Under the pieces are notes generated by a model. It was not told where the DNA came from, did not search any database, and saw nothing but the letters and a program-made list of their open reading frames with translations. A DNA stretch of 64,000 nt, from positions 124,001-188,000 of the forward strand of contig NZ_BDQY01000002.1 of NCBI RefSeq assembly GCF_002724055.1. Direction: 5' to 3'. This stretch comes from Tepidibacter mesophilus. Lineage in GTDB: Bacteria > Bacillota > Clostridia > Peptostreptococcales > Peptostreptococcaceae. This document shows positions 27,640 to 37,146 of this stretch, in pieces; the stretch's first letter is position 1; each line of letters opens with the position of its first letter. The translations under genes were made by a program, and so were the position numbers.

Positions 27640-28899
27640 TTGCATAAAGTAGAGAAAATAAATTTAGGCGATAAAATAAATTTGACTTTTATAGGTGTAG
27701 ATAAATTTAAAACTAATCTTATAAGTGTGTATATGCAAAGACCACTTGATAGAAAAGAAGTGACTAAAAATGCTTTAATACCTAATATACTTAAAAGTGG
27801 AAGCAATAAATTTAAAAGCCAAAGAGAGATATCTAAGAAACTAGATGATTTATATGGGGCAGGAGTTTATGCTGATGTAGCTAAAAAAGGAGATATACAG
27901 ATACTTAGCTTTAAGATGTCTATAACAGATGAAACTTATTTAGATGAAGAAATACTTAAAGAAAGCTTAGTGTTTTTTAACGATATGATAAATAATCCTT
28001 TAGTAGAGAATAACGGATTTAATAAGGAATATTTAGATATAGAAAAGAACAATCTAAGAGATAAAATAAAGTCTAGAATAAATGATAAGAGCAGATTTGC
28101 ACTTGAAAGATGTATTGAAGAAATGTGTAAAGATGAAAAGTTTAGTATATACGAGTATGGATATGAAGAGGATATAGAATCTATAGATGAGAAGAACCTG
28201 TATAATCATTATAAGAATATAATAAAAACATCTCCAATAGATATAGTTATTGCTGGGAGTTTAGATAAAAATATGGTTTTAGATTATATAAAAAATATAT
28301 TTAAATTTGAAAGAGGCAATGTTATAGATGTAGTTGGGGATAAAAATGTAAACAGTGTGGATTCTATTAAAAATATAGTAGACAAGATGGATATTACTCA
28401 AGGTAAGATAACACTAGGATATAGAACTAATATAGATTATAAGGATAATAGATATTATTCTTTAATGGTTTATTCTAGTATATTAGGAGGAGGACCTCAT
28501 TCTAAGTTGTTTTTAAATGTAAGAGAAAAAGAGAGTCTATGTTATTACGTTTACTCTATGATAGAGAAGTATAAATCTATTATGTTTATCTCATCTGGAA
28601 TAGAAATAGATAAGTATGATAAGGCTATAGAACTCATAGGTGAACAGCTTGAAAAAATCAAAAAATCTGATATATCTGAGGAAGAAATACGAAATAGTAA
28701 AAACTCTATAATAAACTCTATAAAGTCTGTTAGAGACAGCTTAAATTCTTTATCTGATTTTTATTATAGTCAAGGTATAAGCGGAGTTAATGAAGATTTA
28801 GATAGCATAATGAATAAGATAGAGAATGTTGAAATTAAAGATGTTGTAGAGGTATCTTCTGGGATAACACTAGATACTGTGTATTTTTTGAGAAACTAA
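27640..28899 (+). CDS. yfmF: M16 peptidase-like protein YfmF (inactive-type subunit)
   Basis: Protein of 419 residues of the M16 (insulinase) fold, lacking the HxxEH zinc motif at the expected N-terminal position. The pattern VYMQRPLDRKEVTKNALIPNILKSG is typical of YfmF. It is paired with YfmH, and in Bacillus this pair (also YmfF/YmfH) is needed for the 5-aminopentanol modification of EF-P. Whether the same holds here is inference. The TTG at 27640 lies 8 nt after AAGGAGGT; the ATG at 27622 contains the RBS and is rejected. Confidence 0.85.
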   Translation: MHKVEKINLGDKINLTFIGVDKFKTNLISVYMQRPLDRKEVTKNALIPNILKSGSNKFKSQREISKKLDDLYGAGVYADVAKKGDIQILSFKMSITDETYLDEEILKESLVFFNDMINNPLVENNGFNKEYLDIEKNNLRDKIKSRINDKSRFALERCIEEMCKDEKFSIYEYGYEEDIESIDEKNLYNHYKNIIKTSPIDIVIAGSLDKNMVLDYIKNIFKFERGNVIDVVGDKNVNSVDSIKNIVDKMDITQGKITLGYRTNIDYKDNRYYSLMVYSSILGGGPHSKLFLNVREKESLCYYVYSMIEKYKSIMFISSGIEIDKYDKAIELIGEQLEKIKKSDISEEEIRNSKNSIINSIKSVRDSLNSLSDFYYSQGISGVNEDLDSIMNKIENVEIKDVVEVSSGITLDTVYFLRN

Positions 28900-28914
28900 A
28901 GGAGGCATAAAAAC

Positions 28915-30195
28915 ATGAAAAAAATAGTTAATGATATATTAAAAGAAGAAATATACTATGATAAATTAGATTGTGGCTTAGAAGTATTTTTTATGCCTAA
29001 AGAAGGTTTTAGTAAAAAATATGCAGTATTTGCTACTAATTACGGTTCTAATGAATTAGAGTTTATACCTATAAATGAAACTGAAAAAATTAAAGTTAAC
29101 GAAGGTATAGCTCATTTCTTAGAGCATAAGATGTTTGAACAGCCAAGTGGTGGTAATGCATTTGATAAATTTTCTTTGCTGGGGGCCAGTGCGAATGCTT
29201 TTACTAATTTTACTATGACAGCTTATTTATTTTCTGCAACTGATAATTTTTATGAATCCTTAGATCACTTAATAGACTATGTTCAAACACCTTATTTTAC
29301 TGATGAAAATGTAGAAAAAGAAAAAGGAATTATTGCTCAGGAAATAAATATGTACGATGATAATGCTGATTGGAAGGTATATTTCAATACTTTAAAGGCT
29401 ATGTATATTAAGCACAATACGAGAATAGATATTGCAGGAAGTGTGGAGAGTATATATAAGATAGATAAGGAAGAATTATATAAGTGCTATAATACCTTCT
29501 ATAATCCTTCTAATATGGCTTTGTTTGTAGTTGGAGATTTAGATATTGATAAGGTAATGGAGTCTATTAATAAATCTATAAAGCCTAAGGACATTCTTGA
29601 TGATATAAAGATATTTAAAGAGGAAGAACCAAATCAAATAAAACAAAAAGAAATAGTAGAGAATTTATCTGTATCCATTCCTTTATTTAATATAGGGATA
29701 AAGGATCTAGACGTAAATATGAGGGGTAATAATCTTCTTAAAAAAGAGATATGCACTGAAATAATACTAGATATGATACTTAAAAAAGGAAGTAGTGTAT
29801 ATGAAAAGCTTTATTTAAGTGGACTTATTAACCAGAATTTCGGTTGTGATCATGTATCTCAAATAGACCATGGCTACACTATTATAGGAGGAGAATCTAA
29901 AGATCCTCATAAAGTTAAAGATATTGTATTTGACTATATAAATAAATATAAACAAGAAGGTCTTGATAAAGAAGATTTTGATAGAATAAAGAAAAAGAAA
30001 ATAGGGATGTTCTTAAAGTATTTCGATTCAGTAGAATTTATTGCTAATAATTTTATATCGTATCATTTTAGAGATATAAACTTTATAGATTATTTAGAAG
30101 TATTAAAATCTATAACATTTGAAGATGTGAAAGATAGATTCAATAAACATTTTAATGAAGAGTATTCTGTTATATCAATAATAAATCCTAAATAA
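28915..30195 (+). CDS. yfmH: M16 zinc metallopeptidase YfmH
   Basis: Protein of 426 residues. The catalytic inverted zinc motif is intact: H67-F-L-E70-H71 in GIAHFLEHKMFEQPSGGNA, with the downstream Glu in EKEKGIIAQEINMY near 138-151. It probably forms a heterodimer with the motif-less YfmF encoded 15 nt upstream, the active and inactive halves of an M16B peptidase. RBS AAAGGAGGC. Confidence 0.9.
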   Translation: MKKIVNDILKEEIYYDKLDCGLEVFFMPKEGFSKKYAVFATNYGSNELEFIPINETEKIKVNEGIAHFLEHKMFEQPSGGNAFDKFSLLGASANAFTNFTMTAYLFSATDNFYESLDHLIDYVQTPYFTDENVEKEKGIIAQEINMYDDNADWKVYFNTLKAMYIKHNTRIDIAGSVESIYKIDKEELYKCYNTFYNPSNMALFVVGDLDIDKVMESINKSIKPKDILDDIKIFKEEEPNQIKQKEIVENLSVSIPLFNIGIKDLDVNMRGNNLLKKEICTEIILDMILKKGSSVYEKLYLSGLINQNFGCDHVSQIDHGYTIIGGESKDPHKVKDIVFDYINKYKQEGLDKEDFDRIKKKKIGMFLKYFDSVEFIANNFISYHFRDINFIDYLEVLKSITFEDVKDRFNKHFNEEYSVISIINPK

Positions 30196-30225
30196 TAACT
30201 TAAAAATTGATATTGTGGTATAATA

Positions 30226-30251
30226 AAAGCTAGGTTTAACCTAGTTTTTTT
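30226..30251 (+). terminator. Terminator after yfmH
   Basis: AAAGCTAGG-TTTAA-CCTAGTTTTTTTC hairpin. A TGG-TATAAT element (30216-30224) sits immediately before it, so a short leader with an early terminator for lgt is also possible. Confidence 0.65.
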
Positions 30252-30299
30252 CTTTGTGATAGCGACTAGACGAATTTTTTATTTTTGGAGGTGTTTTCT

Positions 30300-31037
30300 A
30301 TGAATCCTATTGCATTTACTATATTTGGGATAGGCGTTAGATGGTATGGAATTTTAATATCTACGGGTATAATGATAGGTATGATATTGGCGCTTAGAGA
30401 AGCTAAAAGAGTAGGTATAAATGAAGATAAATTATTAGATTTATTAATAATAGCTATTCCGTGTTCTATAATTGGAGCTAGAACGTATTATGTAATATTT
30501 AATTGGGATATATATAAAGGCAGCATATATGAAATGATAAATATAAGAGGTGGAGGACTTGCTATTCACGGTGCTATAATAGCTGCTGTTCTAGTGGGGT
30601 ATATATATTGTAGATTTAAGAATTTAGATTTTCTCAAAATACTAGATTTAATTGCGCCTGGTTTAGCGATTGGTCAGGCTATAGGAAGATGGGGGAATTT
30701 TATAAATCAAGAAGCTTACGGTAGACCAACTAATCTTCCTTGGGCGATTAATGTAGATGGAGTTAATGTACACCCAACTTTCTTATATGAGTCCATTTGG
30801 AATTTTTGTCTGTTCTTATTTTTAATGTGGCTTAGAAAAAACAAGAAATACGATGGGAATGTATTTGCATATTATGCTATTATATATTCTGTTGGACGTT
30901 TTTTTATTGAAGGTCTTAGAATCGATAGTTTAATGATTGGACCTCTTAGAATCGCTCAAGTTATAAGTTTATCAACAATAGTTGTAGGAAGCTTTATTCA
31001 TTTGGTATTTATGAATAAGAAAAATAACAAAATTTAG
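30300..31037 (+). CDS. lgt: Prolipoprotein diacylglyceryl transferase
   Basis: Integral membrane enzyme of 245 residues that transfers diacylglycerol from phosphatidylglycerol to the lipobox Cys. The Lgt signature GRWGNFINQEAYGRPT (about 134-149) is intact, as are RGGGLAIHGA near 79-88 and HPTFLYES near 160-167; seven membrane segments. The ATG at 30300 follows TTTGGAGGTG; the upstream in-frame codon contains the RBS. Placement directly before rsmH, with only 26 nt between them, ties it to the division cluster. Confidence 0.95.
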   Translation: MNPIAFTIFGIGVRWYGILISTGIMIGMILALREAKRVGINEDKLLDLLIIAIPCSIIGARTYYVIFNWDIYKGSIYEMINIRGGGLAIHGAIIAAVLVGYIYCRFKNLDFLKILDLIAPGLAIGQAIGRWGNFINQEAYGRPTNLPWAINVDGVNVHPTFLYESIWNFCLFLFLMWLRKNKKYDGNVFAYYAIIYSVGRFFIEGLRIDSLMIGPLRIAQVISLSTIVVGSFIHLVFMNKKNNKI

Positions 31038-31063
31038 TTTATTTAACAATATAGGAGGAAAAA

Positions 31064-31999
31064 ATGGAATTTAATCACGTATCAGTATTATTAGATGAAT
31101 GTATAGAAAATTTAAATATAAAACCTGATGGAGTATATGTAGATGGTACTTTGGGGGGAGCAGGTCATTCTAGTGAAATAGCAAAGAGACTTGGAGAAAA
31201 CGGAATGTTAATAGCGTTTGATCAGGATATAAATGCTATTACCGTTGCCAAAGAAAGACTTAAAGCTTATGAGGGTAGAGTTGAGTTTGTACATTCTAAT
31301 TTTGTTAACTTAAAAGATGAACTTCAAAAGATAGGTGTAAATCGTATTGATGGTATCTTAATGGACCTTGGAGTATCATCTCACCAATTAGATGAAAGAG
31401 AAAGAGGCTTTTCTTATATGCAAGATGCACATCTTGATATGAGAATGGATGTTAGAAATCCTATTACAGCTGAGTATATAGTTAACAATTATAGTGAAGA
31501 TGACCTTAATAGAATTATAAAGTTATACGGTGAGGAAAATTGGGCTAGAAGAATTGCAAAATTCATAGTTGAATCAAGAGAAGAAAATTATATAAAAACC
31601 ACAGGAGAATTAGTTGACATTATAAAAAGGGCTATCCCTAAAAAAGCTAGAATAGATGGACCCCATCCTGCTAAAAGAACATTTCAGGCTTTAAGAATAG
31701 AAGTTAATAATGAACTTGACATAATAGATAAGACGATAGAGGATGCAGCAAGTATTATGAACCCTAAAGGAAGAATATGTGTTATAACATTCCATTCTCT
31801 TGAGGATAGAATAGTAAAAAATATATATAAAAATTTATATACAGATTGTATATGTCCAAAAGAACTTCCTATATGTCAATGTGATGAGGAAAGAATAGTT
31901 AAGATAATAACTAGAAAACCTATAATACCAACTGATGAAGAAATAGAATTTAATCCAAGATCGAGAAGTGCTAAACTAAGAGTTGCTGAAAAAATATAA
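31064..31999 (+). CDS. rsmH: 16S rRNA (cytosine-1402-N4)-methyltransferase
   Basis: Protein of 311 residues (MraW family). The SAM-binding motif [17 protein letters not shown] lies at about 28-44. Further motifs are [21 protein letters not shown] near 97-117, [17 protein letters not shown] near 205-221 and [12 protein letters not shown] near 242-253. First gene of the canonical dcw order here. MraZ, often upstream, is not present. TAGGAGG precedes the ATG. Confidence 0.96.
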   Translation: MEFNHVSVLLDECIENLNIKPDGVYVDGTLGGAGHSSEIAKRLGENGMLIAFDQDINAITVAKERLKAYEGRVEFVHSNFVNLKDELQKIGVNRIDGILMDLGVSSHQLDERERGFSYMQDAHLDMRMDVRNPITAEYIVNNYSEDDLNRIIKLYGEENWARRIAKFIVESREENYIKTTGELVDIIKRAIPKKARIDGPHPAKRTFQALRIEVNNELDIIDKTIEDAASIMNPKGRICVITFHSLEDRIVKNIYKNLYTDCICPKELPICQCDEERIVKIITRKPIIPTDEEIEFNPRSRSAKLRVAEKI

Positions 32000-32041
32000 T
32001 TGATTATTTAGAGTATACTCAAATGCAAAGGGGGATTGAGT

Positions 32042-32428
32042 ATGGATAAAAAAGACACAATAAGTTTAAATGAATATAAGAAAATAAAGAAAAAGAAATT
32101 AAAGAAAAAATCTCAACTCAATAATATAAACAAGTTTAAAAATAAAAAGTCTAAGAATAAAAGAAAGAATTTGATAAGTGTTGTATTTGTCGCAATTATA
32201 TTATCCATAGTAATAACCTTTATGTATAGATATTCTATTATATCTAATCTTAGATACGATATACATTCTTTGGATACAGAACTTAAAAATAAAAAAAATG
32301 AAAAAAAACAATTAGATCTAAAATTAGATGAACTAAGCAGAAGTGGATTTATAGAAAAAGAAGCTAAAGAAAAACTTAATATGAATTATCCAAATGAAGA
32401 ACAAACTGTTTATATAAATATTGATTGA
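32042..32428 (+). CDS. ftsL: FtsL-like septum formation protein
   Basis: Bitopic membrane protein of 128 residues. The cytoplasmic N-terminus (1-42) is extremely Lys-rich, one membrane helix spans about 43-62, and an extracytoplasmic coiled coil with regular Leu/Lys heptads (about 72-105) follows, ending FIEKEAKEKLNMNYPNEEQTVYI. Size, topology and position between rsmH and the transpeptidase gene identify FtsL, which forms the FtsL-DivIC-FtsQ complex with the DivIB/FtsQ encoded at 46 kb. The GGGGGA site favours the ATG at 32042 over the TTG at 32036. Confidence 0.85.
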   Translation: MDKKDTISLNEYKKIKKKKLKKKSQLNNINKFKNKKSKNKRKNLISVVFVAIILSIVITFMYRYSIISNLRYDIHSLDTELKNKKNEKKQLDLKLDELSRSGFIEKEAKEKLNMNYPNEEQTVYINID

Positions 32429-32446
32429 TGATAAGGGGGGGAGCTT

Positions 32447-34618
32447 TTGTCTAAATCTAATATGCGCTATAAAAGCAGATTGATTAAGATGTTATTTGTA
32501 GTGTGTTTTGTGTTTTTATGTTTAGTTGTAAGGATTGGGTACTTACAATTAGTAAAAGGCGTTTGGCTAAAAGAAAAGGCTTTATTTCAACAGACAAAGG
32601 ATGTCTCGGTAGAAGCTAAAAGAGGAACTATATATGATAGAAAAGGAAAAGAACTTGCTTTAAGTCTTACTAAATATACTGTTTGGGCAGAACCATCTAA
32701 GATGATATCTTCAAGCAAAAAAGATTTAAGAGAAGATTATGCGGATGTTATTGCTAAGGTGTTAGAAGAAGACAAGAACGCTATATTAGAAGAACTAAAT
32801 TCTGGTAAGAGCATTGTAAGAGTAAAAAGATGGATAGATTATGATAAGATGCAAGAATTAAAAAAACATAGCCTAAGAGGGATGTGGGTAGTCAAAGACA
32901 ATAAGCGATTTTATCCTTATGGAAACTTTGCATCTCATGTGATTGGACATGTTTCAACCGAAAATTCGGGAATGGCAGGTATAGAAAATAAATACGATAA
33001 AGACCTAAGAGGTCTTCCGGGTAGAAATATAATAAGCACAGATGTATCAGGAAAAGAAATTCCATATGGAAATGGGAAGTATAATGAGCCTAAGGATGGA
33101 ATGAATATAGTTTTAACTATTGATGAGGTTGTTCAACATTATGCAGAAGAGGCAGTGGATAAAGCTTTAATTAATTCTAATGCTAAAAAGGTCCATGCAA
33201 TAGTTATGGATCCTAAAACTGGTGAAATTTTGTCTATGGTATCAAAACCAGATTATGATCCTAACAATCCAAGAATACCGGTATACCCTGTGTATCAACA
33301 ACGCATGGATTCGGGAGAAGATCAGCTTAATGTATTGATGGATATGTGGAGAAACCCTATGGTAAATGATATATATGAACCAGGGTCTACTTTTAAACTT
33401 ATAGTAGCAGCAGCAGGACTTGAAGAAGATGTTGTAAAAGCACATGAGAAATTTTATGATAAGGGATATATTATGGTTGCAGACAGAATGATAAAGGATG
33501 CCGGATATCCTAAAAGTCACGGAGAAGAAACTTTTGCTCAGGCTATCCAAAATTCATGTAATCCAGTATTTGTTCAAGTTGGTCAAAGATTAGGACTAGA
33601 TAAATTATACGAGTACATACAAGCTTTCGGAGTAACAGAAAAAACTGGTATAGACTTACCTGGAGAGGGAAAAGGAATCACATATAAGAAAAATGATGTA
33701 GGGCCTGTGGAACTTGCTACTATGTCATTTGGACAAGGAATATCTATGACTCCAATACAATTGATAACAGCTGTTTCATCTATAGCTAATGATGGAAAAC
33801 TTATGAAACCAAGAGTTGTTAAAGAGTTTATAGATAGCAATGGAGATGTTGTGGAAAGATTTGAACCTGAGCAAGTAAGAAATGTAGTATCAGAAGATAC
33901 ATCTAAGTTACTTAGAAGCATAATGGAAGCTGAGGTTACACATGGTGGAGGTAAAAATGCATACATATCGGGATATCATGTTGGAGGAAAAACTGGAACT
34001 GCTCAAAAAGTTATAAACGGGAAATATGCACAAGGGAAATATATATCTTCTTTTGTAGGTATAGCTCCTGCTGATAATCCAAAGGTTGTAGTTTTGGTTG
34101 TTGTAGATGAACCTAATGTACAAAGCTATTATGGAGGAAGTGTAGCAGCTCCTGCTGTTAAAGATATAATATATAATACTTTAAGATATTTAAATGTAAA
34201 ACCTATTTATACAGAAAAAGAAAAACAAGATCTCATAAAAGAAGAGACTATAGTCCCTGAAGTTAGAAACTTGACGCTTCAAGAAGCTGGAAAATTATTA
34301 TTAAATAATAAACTTAACTTCACTATAGAACCTAATATGAATGTAGATGGAAATGAGAAAATTATAGATATGTTCCCAAAACCAGGGGCTAAAATACCTG
34401 TAGAATCAAATGTAATACTATATGTAAAAGGAAAAAATGACAATGATAAGGTTAATGTTCCGAGTGTAGAAGGAAAAACTATAAAAGAAGTGTCAAATAT
34501 ATTTGAGGGTTTAGGTCTAAAACTTAAAGCTACAGGAAATGGAAAGGCAGTCACTCAAAATCCGATTGCAAATACTCAAGTAGAATCAAACTCTATAGTT
34601 ACAGTACAATTCAAGTAA
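32447..34618 (+). CDS. SpoVD/FtsI-type class B penicillin-binding protein, copy 1
   Basis: Transpeptidase of 723 residues. A membrane anchor (12-37) is followed by a dimerisation domain (RGTIYDRKGKELA at 59-71), the transpeptidase domain with Ser314 in STFK, S370-C-N and GGKTGTAQK near 515, and two C-terminal PASTA repeats (about 590-655 and 660-723). The start is TTG after AAGGGGGGGAG. It lacks the first of the two redox cysteines of Bacillus SpoVD: the position holds Asp351 (IKDAGYPKSHG). It is the first of two tandem paralogues of equal length. It could be the vegetative FtsI or a second sporulation enzyme; the sequence alone does not decide. Confidence 0.92.
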   Translation: MSKSNMRYKSRLIKMLFVVCFVFLCLVVRIGYLQLVKGVWLKEKALFQQTKDVSVEAKRGTIYDRKGKELALSLTKYTVWAEPSKMISSSKKDLREDYADVIAKVLEEDKNAILEELNSGKSIVRVKRWIDYDKMQELKKHSLRGMWVVKDNKRFYPYGNFASHVIGHVSTENSGMAGIENKYDKDLRGLPGRNIISTDVSGKEIPYGNGKYNEPKDGMNIVLTIDEVVQHYAEEAVDKALINSNAKKVHAIVMDPKTGEILSMVSKPDYDPNNPRIPVYPVYQQRMDSGEDQLNVLMDMWRNPMVNDIYEPGSTFKLIVAAAGLEEDVVKAHEKFYDKGYIMVADRMIKDAGYPKSHGEETFAQAIQNSCNPVFVQVGQRLGLDKLYEYIQAFGVTEKTGIDLPGEGKGITYKKNDVGPVELATMSFGQGISMTPIQLITAVSSIANDGKLMKPRVVKEFIDSNGDVVERFEPEQVRNVVSEDTSKLLRSIMEAEVTHGGGKNAYISGYHVGGKTGTAQKVINGKYAQGKYISSFVGIAPADNPKVVVLVVVDEPNVQSYYGGSVAAPAVKDIIYNTLRYLNVKPIYTEKEKQDLIKEETIVPEVRNLTLQEAGKLLLNNKLNFTIEPNMNVDGNEKIIDMFPKPGAKIPVESNVILYVKGKNDNDKVNVPSVEGKTIKEVSNIFEGLGLKLKATGNGKAVTQNPIANTQVESNSIVTVQFK

Positions 34619-34680
34619 AATTCGATTCATGTTACTGCATAGCTCATGTTGCCAACGAGTCCTATGGGCTCCGTCGCTCA
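34612..34680 (-). repeat. Dispersed ~65-nt repeat, copy A (reverse orientation)
   Basis: Read on the - strand it begins AGCGACGGAG, contains CTCGTTGGCAACATGAGCTATGC and ends CGAATTTTACTT. It aligns with 50893-50956 on the + strand over the full length. It begins inside the last codons of spoVD copy 1. Confidence 0.65.
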
Positions 34681-34744
34681 AGATAGTTTATGTTGTAGTA
34701 TTTTTAGCAATGTTACTTGCAACTCAAAAATTATATGATTTTCC

Positions 34745-34791
34745 ATAATAAAAAAAAGATATGCGTATTAAGCATATCTTTTTTTTATTAT
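34745..34791 (+). terminator. Terminator between the two spoVD copies
   Basis: Twenty-nt arms ATAATAAAAAAAAGATATGC / GCATATCTTTTTTTTATTAT with a 7-nt loop. It separates the rsmH-ftsL-spoVD unit from the second spoVD. Confidence 0.88.
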
Positions 34792-34866
34792 GAATAGTAA
34801 TTATAATGAAAAGCATAAATTTAATGTAGATGATTATTACGGTGAAACATGAAGGGGGATAGGTCT

Positions 34867-37038
34867 TTGTCTAGATTTGGAGTTAGGACTAAAAAGAGGT
34901 TGGTATTCATACTGATGATTGTAGCGTTGATATTTGTGTTATTAATAGGGAGAATAGGATATTTATTATTAGTAAAAGGAGATTGGCTAAAGGAAAAAGC
35001 AATAGCTCAACAAACAAGAGATATTCCTATAGAATCAAAGAGGGGAACTATATACGATAGAAAAGGAAAAGAGCTTGCATATAGTATAACTAAGAGTACC
35101 GTATGGGCTAAGCCATCTGAGATAAAGGATAAAAAGTCTACAGCTAAAGAATTATCTATGATACTTGAAGAGGAAGAAGATGAGATATACAAAAAAATTA
35201 GTAAGAACGTAGCACTTGTGAAGGTTAAAAGATGGATAGAGGATGACAAGGCATCCCAAATAAGAAAGCTTAAAATGAAGGGTATATGGATAGCTGAGGA
35301 TAATAAAAGATATTATCCATATGGGAATTTTGCAGCTCATATATTAGGGCATGTATCTCCTAATAATGAGGGAGTATCTGGACTTGAGCTTAAATATAAT
35401 AAGGAATTAAAAGGATTTTCCGGAAGGCTAGTTATAAGTACAGATGCATCTGGTAGAGAAATTCCAAGGGGAAGTGAAAAATATCATGAACCTAAAGATG
35501 GATCTGGAATGGTTCTTACGGTAGATGAAACTATACAACATTATGCTGAAAAAGCAGTAGAAAAAGCTCTTATTATAAATAAAGCTAAAAGAGTGCATGT
35601 AATAGTTATGCAGCCAAAGACAGGTGATATATTAGCTATGGTATCAAAACCTGATTATGATCCTAATAACTATAGAACGCCTATATACAAAAGTTTTGAA
35701 GAAGAATTAAATAAATATAGTGAAAAGGATAAGATAAAAGGCTGGTTTAAAATGTGGAGAAATCCAGTGGTTAATGATACGTATGAGCCAGGATCTACAT
35801 TCAAGTTAATAACATCCGCAGCTGGACTTGAAGAGGGGGTTGTAACTCCTGATGATGAGTTTTATGATAAGGGATTTATTATGGTAGGAGGAAGAAGAAT
35901 AAAATGTTGGAGACATTATAGACCTCATGGACAGGAAACCTTTACTCAAGCTGTTCAAAATTCATGTAACCCCGTATTTGTAGAAGTTGGTCAAAGATTA
36001 GGAGTAAAAAACTTATATAAATATATAAAAGCATTTGGACTTACTAGTAAAACCGGAATAGACCTTCCAGGAGAGGAGAGTGGACTTATATACAATGAAA
36101 AGAATGTAGGGCCTGTAGAGCTTGCCACAATATCTTTTGGTCAAAGTATATCTGTTACTCCTATACAACTTATAACGGCTATAAGTTGTATAGCTAATGA
36201 TGGAGAACTTATGAGACCAAGAATAGTTAAAGAATTTATAGATAATAAAGGGAATGTTATAAAAAGTATAGATCCTAAAAAGGTTAGAAGAGTTATTTCT
36301 AAGGAAACATCAAGAACTTTAAGAAATATTATGGAATCGGTTGTATCAGAAGGCTCGGGTAAAATAGCTTATATAGAAGGATATCATGTTGGTGGAAAAA
36401 CTGGAACAGCGCAAAAAGTTATAGATGGAAGATATGCAAATGGGAGATATATAACATCGTTTGTTGGAATTGCACCAGCGTCAAATCCTGAAATAGCCGT
36501 ACTTGCTATATTAGATGAACCTAATGGAGAGACTCAGTTCGGTAGTACGACAGCAGGACCTATAGTTAAAGAGGTAATTTATAATACTTTAAAATATCTA
36601 GATATAAAACCTGATTATACAGAGGAAGAAAAAATTGATTTCGTGAAAAGAGAAGTGAGTGTTCCTGAGGTTAGAAATATAAAACTTAAGGAAGCAGCGA
36701 AAATTTTGGAAGAGAAGAATTTTAAATTCACAGTCGCGCCTAATATATATGCAACTGGAGAAGAAAAAATTATAGATGTATTTCCAAAGCCTGGAGTTAA
36801 GGTACTTGAAGAATCTAACATAATACTTTATACTAAGCCAAATAATAAAGGGAATGAGAATATAATAAATGTAGTAGTTCCAGATTTAACGGGAAAAACT
36901 GTAAAAGAATGTGACGATATTTTGAAAAAATTAGGGTTGAAGCTTAAACCAATAGGCTCAGGAATTGCTGTATCTCAAGATAAGGATCCGAATGCAGAAT
37001 TGAATGTAAATTCTATAATTACTGTTGAGTTTAAATAA
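34867..37038 (+). CDS. spoVD: SpoVD-type class B penicillin-binding protein, copy 2
   Basis: Transpeptidase of 723 residues when started at the TTG at 34867, 8 nt after AAGGGGGAT; the ATG at 34849 overlaps that site. The layout is the same as copy 1: anchor (about 13-37), RGTIYDRKGKELA, Ser310 in STFK, S366-C-N, GGKTGTAQK, two PASTA repeats. Cys347 (RIKCW) and Cys367 (NSCNP) correspond to the redox-active pair that in Bacillus SpoVD must be kept reduced by StoA for spore cortex synthesis. This makes copy 2 the better SpoVD candidate. It has its own upstream terminator and its own downstream terminator, so it is probably separately controlled. Confidence 0.92.
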   Translation: MSRFGVRTKKRLVFILMIVALIFVLLIGRIGYLLLVKGDWLKEKAIAQQTRDIPIESKRGTIYDRKGKELAYSITKSTVWAKPSEIKDKKSTAKELSMILEEEEDEIYKKISKNVALVKVKRWIEDDKASQIRKLKMKGIWIAEDNKRYYPYGNFAAHILGHVSPNNEGVSGLELKYNKELKGFSGRLVISTDASGREIPRGSEKYHEPKDGSGMVLTVDETIQHYAEKAVEKALIINKAKRVHVIVMQPKTGDILAMVSKPDYDPNNYRTPIYKSFEEELNKYSEKDKIKGWFKMWRNPVVNDTYEPGSTFKLITSAAGLEEGVVTPDDEFYDKGFIMVGGRRIKCWRHYRPHGQETFTQAVQNSCNPVFVEVGQRLGVKNLYKYIKAFGLTSKTGIDLPGEESGLIYNEKNVGPVELATISFGQSISVTPIQLITAISCIANDGELMRPRIVKEFIDNKGNVIKSIDPKKVRRVISKETSRTLRNIMESVVSEGSGKIAYIEGYHVGGKTGTAQKVIDGRYANGRYITSFVGIAPASNPEIAVLAILDEPNGETQFGSTTAGPIVKEVIYNTLKYLDIKPDYTEEEKIDFVKREVSVPEVRNIKLKEAAKILEEKNFKFTVAPNIYATGEEKIIDVFPKPGVKVLEESNIILYTKPNNKGNENIINVVVPDLTGKTVKECDDILKKLGLKLKPIGSGIAVSQDKDPNAELNVNSIITVEFK

Positions 37039-37071
37039 GCTATTAAAAAAAGATAAAGTGTTATATAATTA

Positions 37072-37106
37072 AAAAGGCAATGTATTTTTATATGCATTGT
37101 CTTTTA
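37072..37106 (+). terminator. Terminator after spoVD copy 2
   Basis: AAAAGGCAATGTAT...ATGCATTGTCTTTTAT hairpin. It implies a separate promoter for murE and the genes after it. Confidence 0.75.
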
Positions 37107-37146
37107 TAGTGAAGCGAATTTTTTATATTTTGAAAGGAGCACTAAT

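Noticed and set aside
33242-34123. Several antisense frames within spoVD copy 1
   Set aside because: Mirror images of a conserved gene, without RBS or recognisable domains.
32447-37038. Tandem spoVD copies as an assembly artefact
   Set aside because: The copies differ throughout at nucleotide and protein level and have different flanks and RBS, so they are real paralogues.
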